NCBI GenBank assembly: GCA_012845835.1
Contig: JABAKD010000015.1
Span: forward strand, 12,119,845-12,183,844
Length of the DNA stretch: 64,000 bases
Source of the DNA: Undaria pinnatifida
Taxonomy: Eukaryota; Sar; Phaeophyceae; Laminariales; Alariaceae
Reading direction: 5' to 3'
The notes under the pieces are model-generated. The model searched no databases, was not told where the DNA came from, and was given only the letters and a program-made list of their open reading frames with translations. Positions 24,501-36,312 of this stretch are shown piece after piece; position 1 is the first letter of the stretch; every line of letters begins with the position of its first letter. The position numbers were made by a program, and so were the translations under genes.

Positions 24501-24639
24501 GACTTACAGGTATGCGTTTATTTTTTCGAGTCTTTCAGGTGGAGGCTGGCGTCGAAAGCTCGAAATTGCCAGTTGGGATGGAACTTGACTCAGGGTTACG
24601 GACAATAGCGTGTGGGGCTGCTGTTGGAGCAGCCCCGGG

Positions 24640-25440
24640 GGCCTACCCCTCTCTCCGCCCCCCGTGCTCCGAGCAGGGGGTGCGCAATAATATGATACCA
24701 CTTCGAGAGCAAAATACAAATATCTGTTTTTGCCTCGAATAATACCGTCAGCCCGAACGACGAGCACGCAGTCACGATAACTGACATAATCCTTCCGGCG
24801 TCCTGATGATCGCGATACGATGCCCGCATCGTCCGCGTACATCATACCCCACAATCTCTGCATCTAATCTCCCTCCTTCCCCCTCCGCCCGTCGACTTTG
24901 CCTGTGCGTGAGGAGTACCCTTCTTCTCTCGTCTTCCTCCTTTGGTTGGAGCTGCACCATGTTGTCCGTGATGGCTGCATCAGCGAGGAAGCGTTTCTCG
25001 GCCACACGCAGTACCGCCGTGAAAAACGTATTGAACAGCAGTGGCGCGAGCACGCATCCTTGCCTGAGACCTTGCCCGACGTCGAACATATCCGAGCACA
25101 CTCCATCATCCAGCCGCACGCGTGTAATGTATACTAGGTACCTGGTACGTGGTTGTCTTTCTTGGGTGGCAAGCGGTATAATAGTCGGCTTTTCCAGGCG
25201 CGAGTAGTGAGACGTATGCACCAGTATGGACGTGGCACATACATCGTAGGCTGACCCCCGATTTCACTTTTTTTTTATATTTATTTCTGGTGGAGGCTTG
25301 ACTTGCGTCAGCTGTGATATATGCGTGTACCACCATTGGTTTGTGTTTTTTCCCTGGGGTATTCCTCAGCTCCAGAGTGACTGGAGCCTGTCCTGTGACA
25401 CGGACTTGATTATGCGAGTAAATGTGAGAACAACAACAAC
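24640..25440. mobile_element. LINE-B copy with inverted 5' part (twin-priming layout)
   Basis: The left part (about 24640-25115) encodes reverse transcriptase pieces on the minus strand: [19 protein letters not shown] and [11 protein letters not shown], in two frames. The right part (25115-25440) is the LINE-B 3' end in plus orientation, the reverse complement of 14308-14600, ending AATGTGAGAACAACAACAAC. Opposite orientations of a 5' and a 3' piece, with the tail at the far end of the 3' piece, is the known outcome of twin priming. That both halves belong to one LINE family is inferred. Confidence 0.6.
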
Positions 25441-25484
25441 AACACCATCTTTCATGAGGAGGATCAAATATATATATATAACAG

Positions 25485-25570
25485 GAGTATCACACACAGC
25501 TTGCAAAGATGAGTTTCGACGAAATCTTCGATCTCACAGCTGGAGTGTATTTTAATTTTTATAATATATA
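25485..25570 (+). repeat. Shortest copy of the C-rich family 3' module
   Basis: Only the last 85 bp are present: GAGTATCACACACAGCTTGC, AAAGATGAGTTTCGACGAAA, CACAGCTGGAGTGTATTTTA, ending TTTTTATAATATATAA. It is followed by ACACGCGCGAACGATCTTCC, which is also found near 30980. Confidence 0.7.
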
Positions 25571-25917
25571 ACACGCGCGAACGATCTTCCGTAATTTTTG
25601 TGCAACTTGAAAGTACTACTGTGTCTTAGCGAAATATAGTGAAACATAAAATAACTAATAATAATAATATAAAACCACCCCCAGGTAAAGAAAACTTACT
25701 TACGCACTTGACCACAAGTAAGTACCAGCAACCCTGACCAAGCCATCCATCCGCAAACCATCCACCACACACGTACGTGGTAAAGCAATATTATAGCGGA
25801 AACTACAGAAATAAATTTATAAAATAGGTATCGTATGATAGATTACTCCAAAATTCCCCACCTAAATAAAGTAAAAAATCTAACACCAATCAATTGTAGT
25901 GGAGAAAAACATTTTAT

Positions 25918-26130
25918 AAAAATATTCCAAGGACGTCAGCCGTGAGTTCGACGAATTTCGGGTCAATAAATCATTTGTTTATAAAAGAAAAGGACCCCTC
26001 CCAAACTATTTTCACCCACACATACATAGCATAGTACGAGTACCAGCAAGCAGATTCAAAGTATATATATATATGAGTACTGACTTGAAATTCGTCGAAC
26101 TCACACCTGACGTCCTGAAAATACAGTCTA
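25918..26130. mobile_element. Small inverted-repeat element (MITE-like)
   Basis: Terminal inverted repeats of about 45 bp: left GGACGTCAGCCGTGAGTTCG followed by ACGAATTTCGGGTCA; right TGACTTGAAATTCGTCGAAC followed by TCACACCTGACGTCC. Total about 210 bp with no coding capacity. Related right halves occur at 27430-27515 and, inverted, at 36945-37030. The element lies within an AT-rich repeat (25775-26150) resembling 27220-27515. Confidence 0.65.
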
Positions 26131-26267
26131 GTCTATACATGTATTTAAATATTAGAGTAACAGCGTATCAATTTGGAACCGTGGGTTAGTGTCCCACAGT
26201 CACAGAGCTTTTATTCTTTTTGGGGTGGGAGTAGCTGACTTCAATTAATTCTCGAATGCTGTATTAA

Positions 26268-27108
26268 GGGCCCAGATTAACGAGGAACTTGCCAAATCGA
26301 ATTTCGATTTTTTTCTAATAGAATTAAATTTAATTTGCATCTGATTGGTCAAGAAATGAATCACCAAGCAGGCATCCTCAAAATTATTACGAAAAATCAA
26401 ATTCAACAAAGAAGTAAAAAAAGAGTTTCTCGGCCGAATTTATTTAGTCGAAAATCGAAATTGAATTTATTTAGGGAGTTTGTCCACCTAGACATGGCTT
26501 GTTCTGTGTAACCGAAGCCGGCCACGCGAATTGGTGCCATTTCGTCGGCTGATTGAGAGGCGAGAAGCCACCATTGCGAGAGGTAGGACCACCGGTCCGG
26601 AGCAGCCGCCGCGCGGCCTCCGAAGGTCCTTAGCATAGCGTAGACCGCCCGCGACGCTTGGAAAACAACCGAGACCGCCGCAAACCCAGTTTTTCGTCGC
26701 CCTGCACCTCAAAAGTTACACGACCAACTACCACATGATGATGACTTCGCTCAGAAGTTCGACCGCTATATCCCCGTCGCTGCTGCCCGTGTCGGGCGGC
26801 GGGGTGGCGCCAGCCCATCCAAGAGACACCTAGAGCCATAGCCTCCAAGCCGCTGCCGGCCAAAAGATTCTGCGGCTAGCCGCGGCGCTCCGGGGAGGAC
26901 GCGAGTCATCGCTCGCCTCGGTCGTTGCCCACGGGTGTTCGTTGACCCTTTTAATTTTGCGTTTTTTGAATTTTTTTATTTCCTAGATAGAACGCACTGC
27001 GCCGTTCCTTGATAAGAACCAAAGTTGAATTTTTCGTGTATTTTCATGAAATAAAATAAAAAAAATCGAAATTCGATTTGGCAAGTTCCTCGTTGTTAGT
27101 TCGGGCCC
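26268..27108. mobile_element. PIF/Harbinger-like non-autonomous DNA element
   Basis: Terminal inverted repeats of about 50 bp start GGGCCC and share ACGAGGAACTTGCCAAATCG then AATTTCGATTTTTTT. They are flanked by TAA on both sides (26265-26267 and 27109-27111). A 3-bp TWA duplication with G/C-rich ends is the known habit of PIF/Harbinger elements. The 841-bp body has a GC-rich centre (26500-26930) with minus-strand frames of up to 77 codons and no recognised transposase. Confidence 0.7.
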
Positions 27109-27219
27109 TAAGAGCAACATAGAGATAACTAATAATATTATGTATTCGTGATTCGTACTCTTCCCGATATTAAAGCCGGGGGGAGATAAAACAAAATAAA
27201 CCGCCTACCATTACAGTCT

Positions 27220-27515
27220 ACATATATATTATGATAGATAGAGCAGTATAATAGTGGAAACTACAATAGTAAATTTATAAAATAGATGTGATGTTTCACC
27301 TAGCTCGAAATTCCCCACCTAATAAGGTATAAATACCAACACTTACTTACCATTATAATAGTGGACAAAATATAGGACACCTACGTCCCAATAAAAACTC
27401 ACCCATATTATAGCATATATATTACGAGTACCAACAACGCAGCTTGCAAAGATGAGTATTGACCTGAAATTCGTCGAACTCACGGCTGACACGTGTCCTT
27501 GAAAATCAGCTATTA
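27220..27515. repeat. Dispersed AT-rich repeat with the 'cagcttgcaaagatgag' end
   Basis: The segment with AAATTCCCCACCTAATAAGG, TACGAGTACCAACAACGCAG, CTTGCAAAGATGAG and GAAATTCGTCGAACTCACGG is repeated in inverse orientation at 36945-37130 and in part at 25775-26150. It ends before a (GT)n run at 27520-27535. Confidence 0.6.
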
Positions 27516-27739
27516 AATGTGTGTGTGTGTGTGTGTTCTTCACATTAAACCGTTCTTCTACTCGTCGACATCCAGCACACCCAGTGTCCGTACTGATTCT
27601 TCACCCTAGAAAGATCAGCTCTGTGGTCACAAGCCACGACACAGAGATAATGCATCGTAATGCATTCGACAACGCAATGTCATGCCCTAGTACTGGGTAC
27701 GACAGGCACAACATACATACGTCAGCAACAGAAATACAT

Positions 27740-28212
27740 TGGAAGAGAGAAATACGAAATAAACAAAAACAAAAACAAAAACAAAAACAAAAAACAAAAA
27801 ACAAAATAAGAAAACAAATAAAAACAAGGATAAAAATAAAACAAAAAATGAAACAAACAAAATGAAGGGGAAATCGAAGAAACAACCCAACCGGAAAGGA
27901 GAGCCAAAGCTCGGAAAAGAAACATAATAAAATGAAATAAAATAAAGTAAAGTAAAACCAAAATAAGATAATCCGAACACGAGCCAAAAACCTGGACACG
28001 CAAGGAGGGAACAAAGGGGAAAAAAATACCCCAGAAAAAGACGAAAAGTGCTATGTACCTACTAGTCGGCCTGGTACCTTGCTACCCTGTCTGCCATCTC
28101 CTTCCTGCCTTCGTCCACCGCGGTCTCCCTTCTATTCCTCCTGTTGCCCCCCCTGCCCCCATTCCCTTGGACGGCTTTCCTTCTACTCCTCCTGTTTCCC
28201 CCCCTCCCCCCT
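27740..28212 (-). mobile_element. LINE-A, very short 3'-end copy
   Basis: 28055-28212 repeats the last coding bases of the LINE at 28620 (CTACTAGTCGGCCTGGTACC at both). 27890-28050 matches the 3' UTR at 28300-28400 (GAGCCAAAGC, ACACGAGCCAAAA / GCATGAGCCAAAA, AATACCCC). The left end is a (CAAAAA)n-rich tract on the plus strand. Only the 3' end of the element was copied, which is typical of LINE insertion. Confidence 0.7.
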
Positions 28213-30881
28213 TTGTGTTCTTCTCATTAAACCAAAATACCTTGTAAAAGAGAGAAACAACGAAAGAAACCAAGACAAAATAAATAAATAAATAAATAAA
28301 AAGGGGAGCCAAAGCACGGGAGATAGAAACATACCCCGAGCATGAGCCAAAATGGACATGCAAGGGGGAAAGAAAGGGAAAAAATACCCCGGAAAAAAGA
28401 AACAAGTAGAAGAAGGAAGACTGGGAGGGCCAAATAAAACAGGCTCGTCACCTACCCACCATGCAAGACTCCCTTCATAAGGATAAGAAGGGGAAAGAAA
28501 AAAAATAAAATAAAATAAAATAAATAAATTCACGGAAAAATCAAAGTACCAAGACATCACATTCCGAGCAGCCGCAGCAGTTGGCGGTACGAGTGGCATA
28601 GATAGAAAGGTTCCACCTACTAGTCGGCCTGGTACCTTGCTACCCTGTCTGCGGTCTCCTTCCTACTTTCATCTACCGCGGTTTCCCTTCTACTCCTCCT
28701 GTCCCCCCCCCTGCCCCCATACCCTTGGGCGGTGTTCCTTCTACCCCTCCTGCTGCCCCCCCTCCCCCCGTTCCCTTCGACACCACCCACGGCGGATGCG
28801 CGGCGCTGTCTACTCAGCTTTGCCTCATCCTCGTGCCACCTGCCCATGAACCGTTCAGCTGCTTCGAGGACCCCCCGGTACCACTTGCCCACCTTTTTTG
28901 CTGCAGTGGGCCACAGCGCGGTCCCAACTCCAAAAACTAAGGGGGAGTGTTCCGTTGATCCCTCGTTGGCTTTGAACACCCTAAGGTCCTCAGCTATGGC
29001 TCTAGGCCAAGTCTTAAGTTGTCCGCCTGGTTTCGGGTTCTCCCCACCAGCGATCGTCCCGAACATCAACCGACGGGGCAGTCGCCCCTTGTGTTGTCGC
29101 ACCAGGGCCCCGGCAAAGAAGAGCCGCCGTTTACGGATGGTCGTTTCGATGCTCTCGCATCGTGTCATCCTGAGGGCCTTCGCGTACGAGAGGGTGGTGT
29201 GGTCGGTGCGTAATCGGCGCTGGAAGCCAATGACTCGCAAAAGGACTTCGTGGTGGGCTGATCGGAGCTTGGCGAAGTGGTCCGCATTGAGGGTCCACGT
29301 CACACACCCGTACAGCAGGGTCTCAATGACCTCGGCCTTCAGCATGCGGACTTTCAGACTAAGCGGGGCGGTCGTCCTGTCATACAATTCCGGGCCAAAC
29401 CGTTTGAGGCATGCCCGCATGAGACGGATCCGTCGTTCGATTTCGAGCGAGAGGTCAGCGCTTTCGTGGATAATGCCGCCTAGGTATAAAAACTGGGTCG
29501 TCTGTTTATACCTCTGGCCTGATGCTTCGATCGCGAGCGGTGGGGCGAGGGATGTCTGGTCCGGTGTTCGTAGCAGCATCGTCTCTGTCTTCTTTTCCGA
29601 TACCGTGAGGCCTGCTGCTTCGAAGACAGTCACGATGACTGTCATCATTTTAGCAAGGCCTTCCGCCGACTTCGAAACAATTCCTGCGTCATCTGCGTAC
29701 AACATGCCCCACACAGCCCTTTGCACGCATGCCAACGGTTCCTCTTTTCCGACTGCACTGCCCTCTTCGAGGTGAACCAAATCCCTTACGATGCTTTCGT
29801 CTTTGCTGAAGCGTACCAGCACGACGTGTATCGCAGCAGCGAAGAACACGTTGAACAGTAACGGTGATAGCACGCAGCCTTGCCGCAGCCCCTGGGTGAC
29901 ATTAAACCAATCCGAGTGCTCGCCGTCATCCGCACGCACGCGAGCCCGCATGCCTTCGTGGAAGTTGCGGATAACTGTAAGCATCTTGGTTGGTACGCCA
30001 AGGCGTGTGAGTACCTCCCACAACAGTTCCCGGTCGACAGAGTCGTACGCTTTCTGCAGATCGATGAAGCACATGTACAGGGGGATTTTCCTCTGTCGTC
30101 CGAGCTCTTGCAACCGGCGCACGACAAACAGCATGTCGACCGTCGACCGTGCGGGACGGAAGCCGCACTGTTCTTCAGGAAGTATTTCCTCGGCCTCGCA
30201 GTAGTTGCTAAGGCGGGACGCAACGATTTTCAACAATATTTTGCCTGCGTGGGCAACAAGCGAGATCCCTCTGTAATTGTTGCAATCAGTTCGATCCTTT
30301 TTTTTGTGAAGGGTCTTGATGATAGCATCTTTCCATTGCTGGGGGACTTCGCCCGTTACCCACACGTTGACAAGGATATTGTGAAAACACTGGACGAAAG
30401 CGGGGTGGTCAAGTTTTAGTAGTTCGACCGGGAGACCGTCTGGTCCAACGGCTTTCCAATTTGACATGCCCTTAATCGCATCCGTCATCTCGTCCATGGA
30501 TGGTTCATCTCCAAGCGATAGTTTAAGCGGTCGCGGTGGCAAGAGGTCGATGATCGTGGGATCGAGTTTCAGCGATTTCGTGTTCAAGAGTTTGTGGTAG
30601 TGCCCCGCCCATCGTTCACGAATTCGCGCTTGATCCCGCAACAACGTGCCATCCTCGTCCATAATAAACTGCTCGCTCCTCGCTTTTGTACCTTGCAATC
30701 CCACCGTACTCTTCAGGTGCTTGTAGAACCCTCGTTGATCGTTACTCGCTAGGAGTCTCTCGGTTTCGGCGAGGTACTCTTCAAAGTACGCTTGTACTCC
30801 TGCGGCAACCACTTCCTGCAGATTTGCACACGCAGATCTCAATTTCTTCCACGCTACACTATCTCGGGGGTTGGCACGCAA
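28213..30881 (-). mobile_element. LINE-A, 5'-truncated copy with long open RT frame
   Basis: A non-LTR retrotransposon on the minus strand. It contains a 753-codon open frame (stop at 28620) and a 3' UTR reaching about 28213 with A/AAAT-rich stretches. No apurinic-type endonuclease domain is present. The frame begins within coding sequence right after a stop two codons upstream, and other repeats (30890 on) abut it, so the 5' end is missing. Confidence 0.85.
28620..30881 (-). CDS. LINE reverse transcriptase (N-terminally truncated)
   Basis: 753 codons without a break; the first in-frame codon read as a start is TTG, so this is a truncated frame. RT landmarks: [16 protein letters not shown] (about 141-156), NNYRGISL (201-208), [11 protein letters not shown] (240-250), motif [19 protein letters not shown] (271-288), [14 protein letters not shown] (331-344), catalytic [13 protein letters not shown] (393-405). 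After the RT comes a region shared with LINE-B ([40 protein letters not shown]). The C-terminus is Gly/Arg-rich. Known role: target-primed reverse transcription of its own RNA. The clade is not assigned. The intact RT suggests recent insertion. Confidence 0.88.
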   Translation of the reverse strand: MRANPRDSVAWKKLRSACANLQEVVAAGVQAYFEEYLAETERLLASNDQRGFYKHLKSTVGLQGTKARSEQFIMDEDGTLLRDQARIRERWAGHYHKLLNTKSLKLDPTIIDLLPPRPLKLSLGDEPSMDEMTDAIKGMSNWKAVGPDGLPVELLKLDHPAFVQCFHNILVNVWVTGEVPQQWKDAIIKTLHKKKDRTDCNNYRGISLVAHAGKILLKIVASRLSNYCEAEEILPEEQCGFRPARSTVDMLFVVRRLQELGRQRKIPLYMCFIDLQKAYDSVDRELLWEVLTRLGVPTKMLTVIRNFHEGMRARVRADDGEHSDWFNVTQGLRQGCVLSPLLFNVFFAAAIHVVLVRFSKDESIVRDLVHLEEGSAVGKEEPLACVQRAVWGMLYADDAGIVSKSAEGLAKMMTVIVTVFEAAGLTVSEKKTETMLLRTPDQTSLAPPLAIEASGQRYKQTTQFLYLGGIIHESADLSLEIERRIRLMRACLKRFGPELYDRTTAPLSLKVRMLKAEVIETLLYGCVTWTLNADHFAKLRSAHHEVLLRVIGFQRRLRTDHTTLSYAKALRMTRCESIETTIRKRRLFFAGALVRQHKGRLPRRLMFGTIAGGENPKPGGQLKTWPRAIAEDLRVFKANEGSTEHSPLVFGVGTALWPTAAKKVGKWYRGVLEAAERFMGRWHEDEAKLSRQRRASAVGGVEGNGGRGGSRRGRRNTAQGYGGRGGDRRSRRETAVDESRKETADRVARYQAD

Positions 30882-30894
30882 GAATTAAATATAG

Positions 30895-31125
30895 ATGTAC
30901 GACGCAGCTTGCAAAGTTGAGTTTCAACCATTCAATCGGTCGTACTCACATACCTTTCATGACGGTCAAATATTTAACGCGCGCGAACGACCTTCCGTAT
31001 ATGTTGTGCAACTACTACTACTGCCTGTATATTAGCGAAACATAGATGTTGTATCACGCAGCTTGCAAAGTTGAGTTTCAACTATTCAATCGGTCGTACT
31101 CACAGCTGACGTTTTTCAATTTATG
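30895..31125. repeat. Two tandem copies of a GCTTGCAAAGTTGAG repeat
   Basis: CGCAGCTTGCAAAGTTGAGT then TTCAACCATTCAATCGGTCG occurs at 30903-30950 and again at 31053-31100, followed by TACTCACAGCTGACGTTTTT. A further copy is at 43950-44010. The core word resembles the ends of the C-rich family and the small inverted-repeat elements. Confidence 0.65.
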
Positions 31126-31168
31126 TAAAAAATGTCCATTCCATTGCCGATGATACTATATATTATAC

Positions 31169-31573
31169 CGGCGCCCGGGAATCTGCCAACATTGGCAGGA
31201 AGGAAAAGCCTGCCAACACCAAAAACGCCTGTGAACCTACTCTATAGAACCAGATTTCAATTTGAAAAAGACCACGAAGTACGGCACGGCGTCTAGTCTA
31301 TGCCTGGGGATTTTTGTTGTAAGGATAGAGACTGCAAGCGGGACCGCGCGCAGCGCAGACACCAGACAACCGACACCACAGCCCGCTCCCCAGCACCATG
31401 CTGGTGTGGCGGCTATGTACGCTTTGGTATGTCTAATTGCGGCTCTCCTAGCCTACGACCACCGGGCTCGTTTCCGTGGTCCCGAGCCAAGGAGCCTGCC
31501 TCCCTGTAGCAGCAGTTGTAGTGTGACTATTAATAGTTTCGTTTCTTGGAGCCTGCCATCTGTCGATGCGACG
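31169..31573 (+). repeat. Left terminal inverted repeat of the 7.4-kb element
   Basis: 405 bp, pairing with 38175-38576. It contains a 69-codon frame repeated in both arms (DFCCKDRDCKRDRAQRR start). Because this is an inverted repeat with no other support, I do not call it a gene. Confidence 0.85.
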
Positions 31574-32980
31574 AGGTGGGTATTGATGGCGGAGGCAGCG
31601 GTGGGGGCATTGGAAGCAGCACCGGCGGAGATCGTGACGGTGGAGGTAGCGATGGAAGTAGCGGTGGAGGCAGCGGTGATGGATCCGCTCGGGAGAGCGA
31701 ACCACAACAAAGTGCAACTTCATCTACTTTGACAGCAGGGCACTCATCGACATCACGAGCACTATTCTGTCAAAGCCAGCACGTCAAGAAAAAAGCAAGC
31801 GGGTGGGGTAGTTTCCTTACAGCCCTCTACCTACGCTACACAAGGCCGGATGTGAGTGATTCTTTCGTAGACTTCTGTTTGTTACCTGCTGCTGTACGGA
31901 CGAATCTTACACAGCAGTATCTGGTACCATGGTAAAGCTAATAAAGCAGTAGACTACAGGACACCAGATAAGAAACATACTTACCTGGTACCTGCGGTAA
32001 GCTGGCTTTCTTATTTATGAGGGGGTATGTTCCACACTGACTTCAGTATAACAGCTCCCGAGCTTCTTTTTTTCCTGAAAATGTCAACTTGGCTTTTTTA
32101 TTACTGCACCTTTAATATTACAGGTAGGTGTCTTGTACTGCTGTAGTACCGCTGCATATCGTAAGGCACGGAAATACTGACCTACAGCAGTAGGTTGGCT
32201 TTCGTATTTGGCAGAGGGTTTGTTCTTACAGGTAACTTCAGTATGTTGTTGTTTTTCTCACATTGACTCTTGTCAAAAATCTAGAGTCCGTGGTCACATG
32301 AAGGTATATTGACTCCCGAGGTTCTTACTCCGGTAGCTAAATATCACCCTGGCTTTCTTACTACCAGGTTTATTTTTTCGTGTTCTGTACTGCTGTACAC
32401 CAGCAGTTTGTATTCGGCAATGTTATTTGGATACGAGGTACGAGTCGTACCAGGTCATTGTAGGCTACTGCTCTTGCTGCTTGGGCGCTGCTGGTTGTAC
32501 GCGAATCTACCTGGTACCAGGTATCATAGCTCTGAGCATGCGATACCTGGTACCTGGTACGAAGTAAATACCATACCTGACCTCTGATTAATCGCATGCC
32601 AGATACCAGATGCAGTAGTACAGGACACCTAAAAGATACCAGGCACATAAAATAGCGACCTAGGCTGGTTTTCTTATTTGGTAGAGGGCGCACTCTACCT
32701 TATTGTACATTAACTTCAGTACAAAGTATCCCGAGTTTCTTATTTTCGTGTCAATAACAGCCTGGCTAATTACGCCATCTATTTTGAAACTATTACTTCT
32801 GCTGAAGCTTGTTTGCTGTCGTAGCTTCTACACTCGTACACGTGATGTATAGCTCTGAGCATATGATGACTGGTACATGATAACTGGCACCTGGTACAAT
32901 TGCGGCAGTCGTGTTTTCTTGGTTCGGCAGTTCGCAGCTGGCACAAGGCGTATTCAAATCGAAAATTCTCGCTTGCGTTT
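31574..32980 (+). other. Interior left part of the 7.4-kb element: Gly/Ser-rich frame and subterminal repeats
   Basis: A frame at 31546-31935 encodes a Gly/Ser/Asp-rich stretch, then FCQSQHVKKKASGWGSFLTA and VDFCLLPAAVRTNLTQQYL before a stop. It could be a first exon of the element's gene. From 31980 to 32770 there are repeated 'ggctttcttattt' and 'acttcagta' words and several TACCAGGTA/GGTACC palindromes. No exonuclease motif I (Asp-x-Glu) was located. Confidence 0.4.
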
Positions 32981-32989
32981 CCAAAGGTG

Positions 32990-35900
32990 AAAAACCAGCG
33001 TGATTTGGTACCAGGACATGATGGTAGACTTGGCGTCAGCACCAAGTTAGACGCGACGTATTTGGATGAGGTCAAAGCCGCGAACACTGTGGGCGCGCTG
33101 ACTCACGCGAAAGCTTGTTGCGTGCAGACGCCATCTCTTTCGCTGGCGGGTATAGTGTCTAGTTTGGTTGGGAAAGAGGTGCCCATAGACCCGATCTTCC
33201 CCTTGTCTCGCCGGAGTTCTCCCCTCAACGCCCAACTGGTGATACTACTCTAGTTAGCTGTGCGCGTGTCCTATTCACGCTCGTTGTAGGTTATCGAACG
33301 TTTCTTGTTGCCAGCTAGATTGTTGGCGCCATGCTCTTGAATCTGCTGGTATGTGGAATGTTAATGATGCCTGCCTTTTAAAATCCTTACGGTGCCGTCA
33401 CGGGTAGAATATGCCTGCTTGGATGATTACGCGTCCGTTCTCGTTCACGAGGAGATCGAGGCATTGAAGGATCCCATGCGCGGCCCGGTTCCGACCATTT
33501 TGCCGCCGGGAACACAGATGCGATTGGGATGTTCTGTACCACATTCATCGAGACCTTATTTCTCGCATCATCTAAACCAACAACATACACGGCACATCCG
33601 CATCACAAGCGACTAAACCTGGTATCACCCCCCAAACCTGGTCTATTTTGCGATGGAACTCTAGGTGCGACTCCACAGCAACAACCATGCCAGTTGTGTT
33701 GGCGTTGGGAACGTACAGGGCCATGAGACTACCGCTGAATCTTTGCTTCGGTGGCGTCCTCGATCACGTCAATCTGGCGGCCAGAAGAACGTCGTAGTCA
33801 AAGTGAGCGACGCGGTCAAGCCTACTACGTACGCAGCACACAAGGAGGCACCTTCCTCCGCGGGTGTGGGTCGTGTGACGATGAAGGAAATCTGCGGCGG
33901 CGGCGGTGACAGGCTTGTTCTGTGGGACGTTACCCATGTTCGCCTTGCGGCCGATTGGACACCCCCCCCTGCGACACCAGCACCGTCGCCAAACCCGAAT
34001 GCAAGTGCTGCTTACAACGATGACCCCGACTTGTTCGCCACCGAAGCACCTTGCCACGTGGTGGGCTCGAGAGGTAAGGCCTTACACCGTCCTTGGAAAA
34101 AAATGAGCTGAGTTGTCTGACGCCCTGCCCGCATTGGCGTTCCTCATTCTCTTGCTGACGTTTGTATTCGCCCAACAAACCAAACTTTTTCGTTTTGTTT
34201 TTTTTCTAGATGATACGGACTCGGACGAGGGCGAAAAGGACGGTGGCGACGGGTATGACTTTGATGCTGGTCACGACCGCGCTTGCGACCTAAGAGGCGG
34301 AGACGAGATCGGTGGCAATGTTTACCAGGATGACGTGAGTGCTGCAGAGGTGGCAAATATGTGCTGTTTGTTTTTGAAATCTGCTCGGCGTCAACGTGCG
34401 CTTTGTATACGATTTTTTTCTGTTCGAGTGTTCTCAATTCATGTTGGTTGTTACCCAACTGCATCAGGGGGGTGGCCCAAACATGGTCAAGGGTCGCGTG
34501 GATACCTTCCACGCGCTTCCACGTATCTCGTGCCTGGTGAAGAAGAGTCACGGCGCCTTCAAGCCCTCCATGGCTTGGTTGAAAGATGCTTGCTATATCG
34601 TTGATCTGGAAGACATCAAGGAGGCAATTGGTTTTGACGTCACTTGTGTCTTTGTTCGGATCAGTGATATGGGGAGACTTTAGCTGTCGTCGAAAACAAT
34701 GCCTGTACTGGGTCATGTGTCGTGACCATTACGCTCCTGCCGATCTTGCTTCCAACTGCAGGTAGAAAGTGCTCTTCAAGCGCAAAAAGGCCGTCGGAAT
34801 AGGTGGCAGAGTAGACAGAGATAGAGATGAACTGTGTTTCTTGCGGAATTGTCGGCGGTTGGCGCCCGAGCGTACACGATTGTTGACTCGCTCTGATTCA
34901 GTGATTGATCGGTTCTGCGACGTGATCGATGCGAAATCGGGATAAATTCTACTGCGCCCGAAAGCACTGGAAGTCGTGAAGCTGCTCCGCAAGCACATCG
35001 AAGCTGGTTGTCTAAGCAAGCCTGACGGCGTGCCGCTGTACTACGCATCAGGGAAAAGTAAAGCGGGGATCACTCGTCGTTGTGTCAGAGATTCCAGCAG
35101 TACAGGGGCTTGGTGTGTGTGTTTGCAGTGCAGGGGCTTGGTGTGTGTGTGTTTTGCGTGACTTTCCTATCACTAGCAGGTACAGCAACCTTTTCCACCC
35201 ATAACATTGGCCTCACGGCGTAACCCGATGCTCATAGTATTTGCCGTCAAGTATACCGCACGGTTTCGTTTGTTGCAGAGTGTTTGTAACATGTCGAGTT
35301 TTTTCTTCGGCTTGGTGGTCAACCAGGTAATTCGTGTTATGATGGATCTGACGTACACACCTGTTCAATATGTTTTCCGCCTGCTGTAACTGTTTGTCCT
35401 TTTTTTAAGGGTTTTCATCGTTACCTCCGCAGGCTACTATTGCGCTTCTCCTGCGCTGGACCCACTCGATCTGCTGGAGTTCAATTATCGCTGGGACATT
35501 TAGATGGCTGCGAAGAACCGCGGACTGCCGAAGTAGATTGGAGCGTGCTACGAACAGTTTGAGTTTGAGATTATCTAAAGCGACACGGCCAGCTGGTCAC
35601 CGGATAGCCCGATGTTTCCTGGGTGGGTCTCTGCTCTCGACGTGGCAGACACTGGTGAAAGAAGCGAGCTTTCTCAGAGATTGTGGGGACCTGATGCTCG
35701 GGGTGAGGGGCCGGTTGATCTTGTCGACCTCCCAACAACTTCAGAATCGCTATGATCAAATCAAAGGGCACGCCAACGTTAGGAATACGATGATCTCTAT
35801 TTGTCAACGACATACTGCATTGCGTGCTAGGTTGCAGGAAGCTGACGGGGGCGCGATGATTGCGGGTGTTGTCGGTAGCGCTGTTTCCCCTGCTGTTTCG

Positions 35901-36312
35901 CGGAGTTGGTATGGGGCAGGTATTGTTGGCGTTCGTGGCGGCAGCGAAGGGGGGGGCGCAGCGGAAGGTGCAGGCGTGTCGGCGTCAGCTGCAAAGATGT
36001 TCGATTTTGGCGGCGGCGGGGATGAGGCAGGGTAGTTTGGCGCCGCCAACAGACGCCCAAGAAGCCCAAGGGCCCATTCCGGGGCCCTCAGATTTCCTTT
36101 CACCGCGGCCACAGTCGGCAAGAAGGCGCGTACCAGGAGGCTCGCCCTGCCCCGCGTGGGAGGGAGGGGCGGCCCCAACGCACTGTGCCGCCAGAAAAGC
36201 ACCGGCCCAAGGCCTGCAGAACTGGGAAAAAACTAGATCAGACGGGAAGCGGTGGTGGTCATGGTTTGAATGTGAAAAGTGCACTTGGGCCCATCTTGGT
36301 GTGGTAGGTTAG
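32990..36312 (+). pseudogene. Exonuclease-like transposon gene, broken or intron-split
   Basis: Pieces in order: LGVSTKLDATYLDEV and LSLAGIVSSLVGKEV...SSPLNAQL (33030-33240), then YACLDDYASVLVHEEI (33406-33453). These fit motifs II and III (Y-x3-D) of DEDDy 3'-5' exonucleases of the RNase D/WRN type. Next come RLVLWDVTHVRLA (33910-33950), an acidic stretch (34208-34335), DTFHALPRISCLVKKSHGAF (34500-34560), LRNCRRLAPERT (about 34843-34878), GVPLYYASGKSKAGITRRCV (35027-35088), GFHRYLRRLL (35409-35440), EFNYRWDI (35477-35502) and a final WWSWFECEKCTWAHLG near the stop at 36310. In-frame stops follow DAKSG and RWDI and precede IGACYEQ. Similar block orders exist in transposon-like fungal and oomycete proteins as far as I recall; the family name is unknown to me. 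Confidence 0.45.

Noticed and set aside
27601-28014. Minus frames rich in Phe and Leu resembling membrane proteins
   Set aside because: They are the complement of the A-rich 3' region of LINE-A (CAAAAA repeats).
28732-29775. A 347-codon plus-strand frame
   Set aside because: It lies opposite the LINE-A RT frame and shows no domain; it is an antisense shadow.
34900-35530. Reassigned stop codons (Glu at TAA/TAG)
   Set aside because: The WSC-CAP genes in the same window end at TAA with a conserved C-terminus, so standard stops apply; nonsense mutations or introns are simpler.
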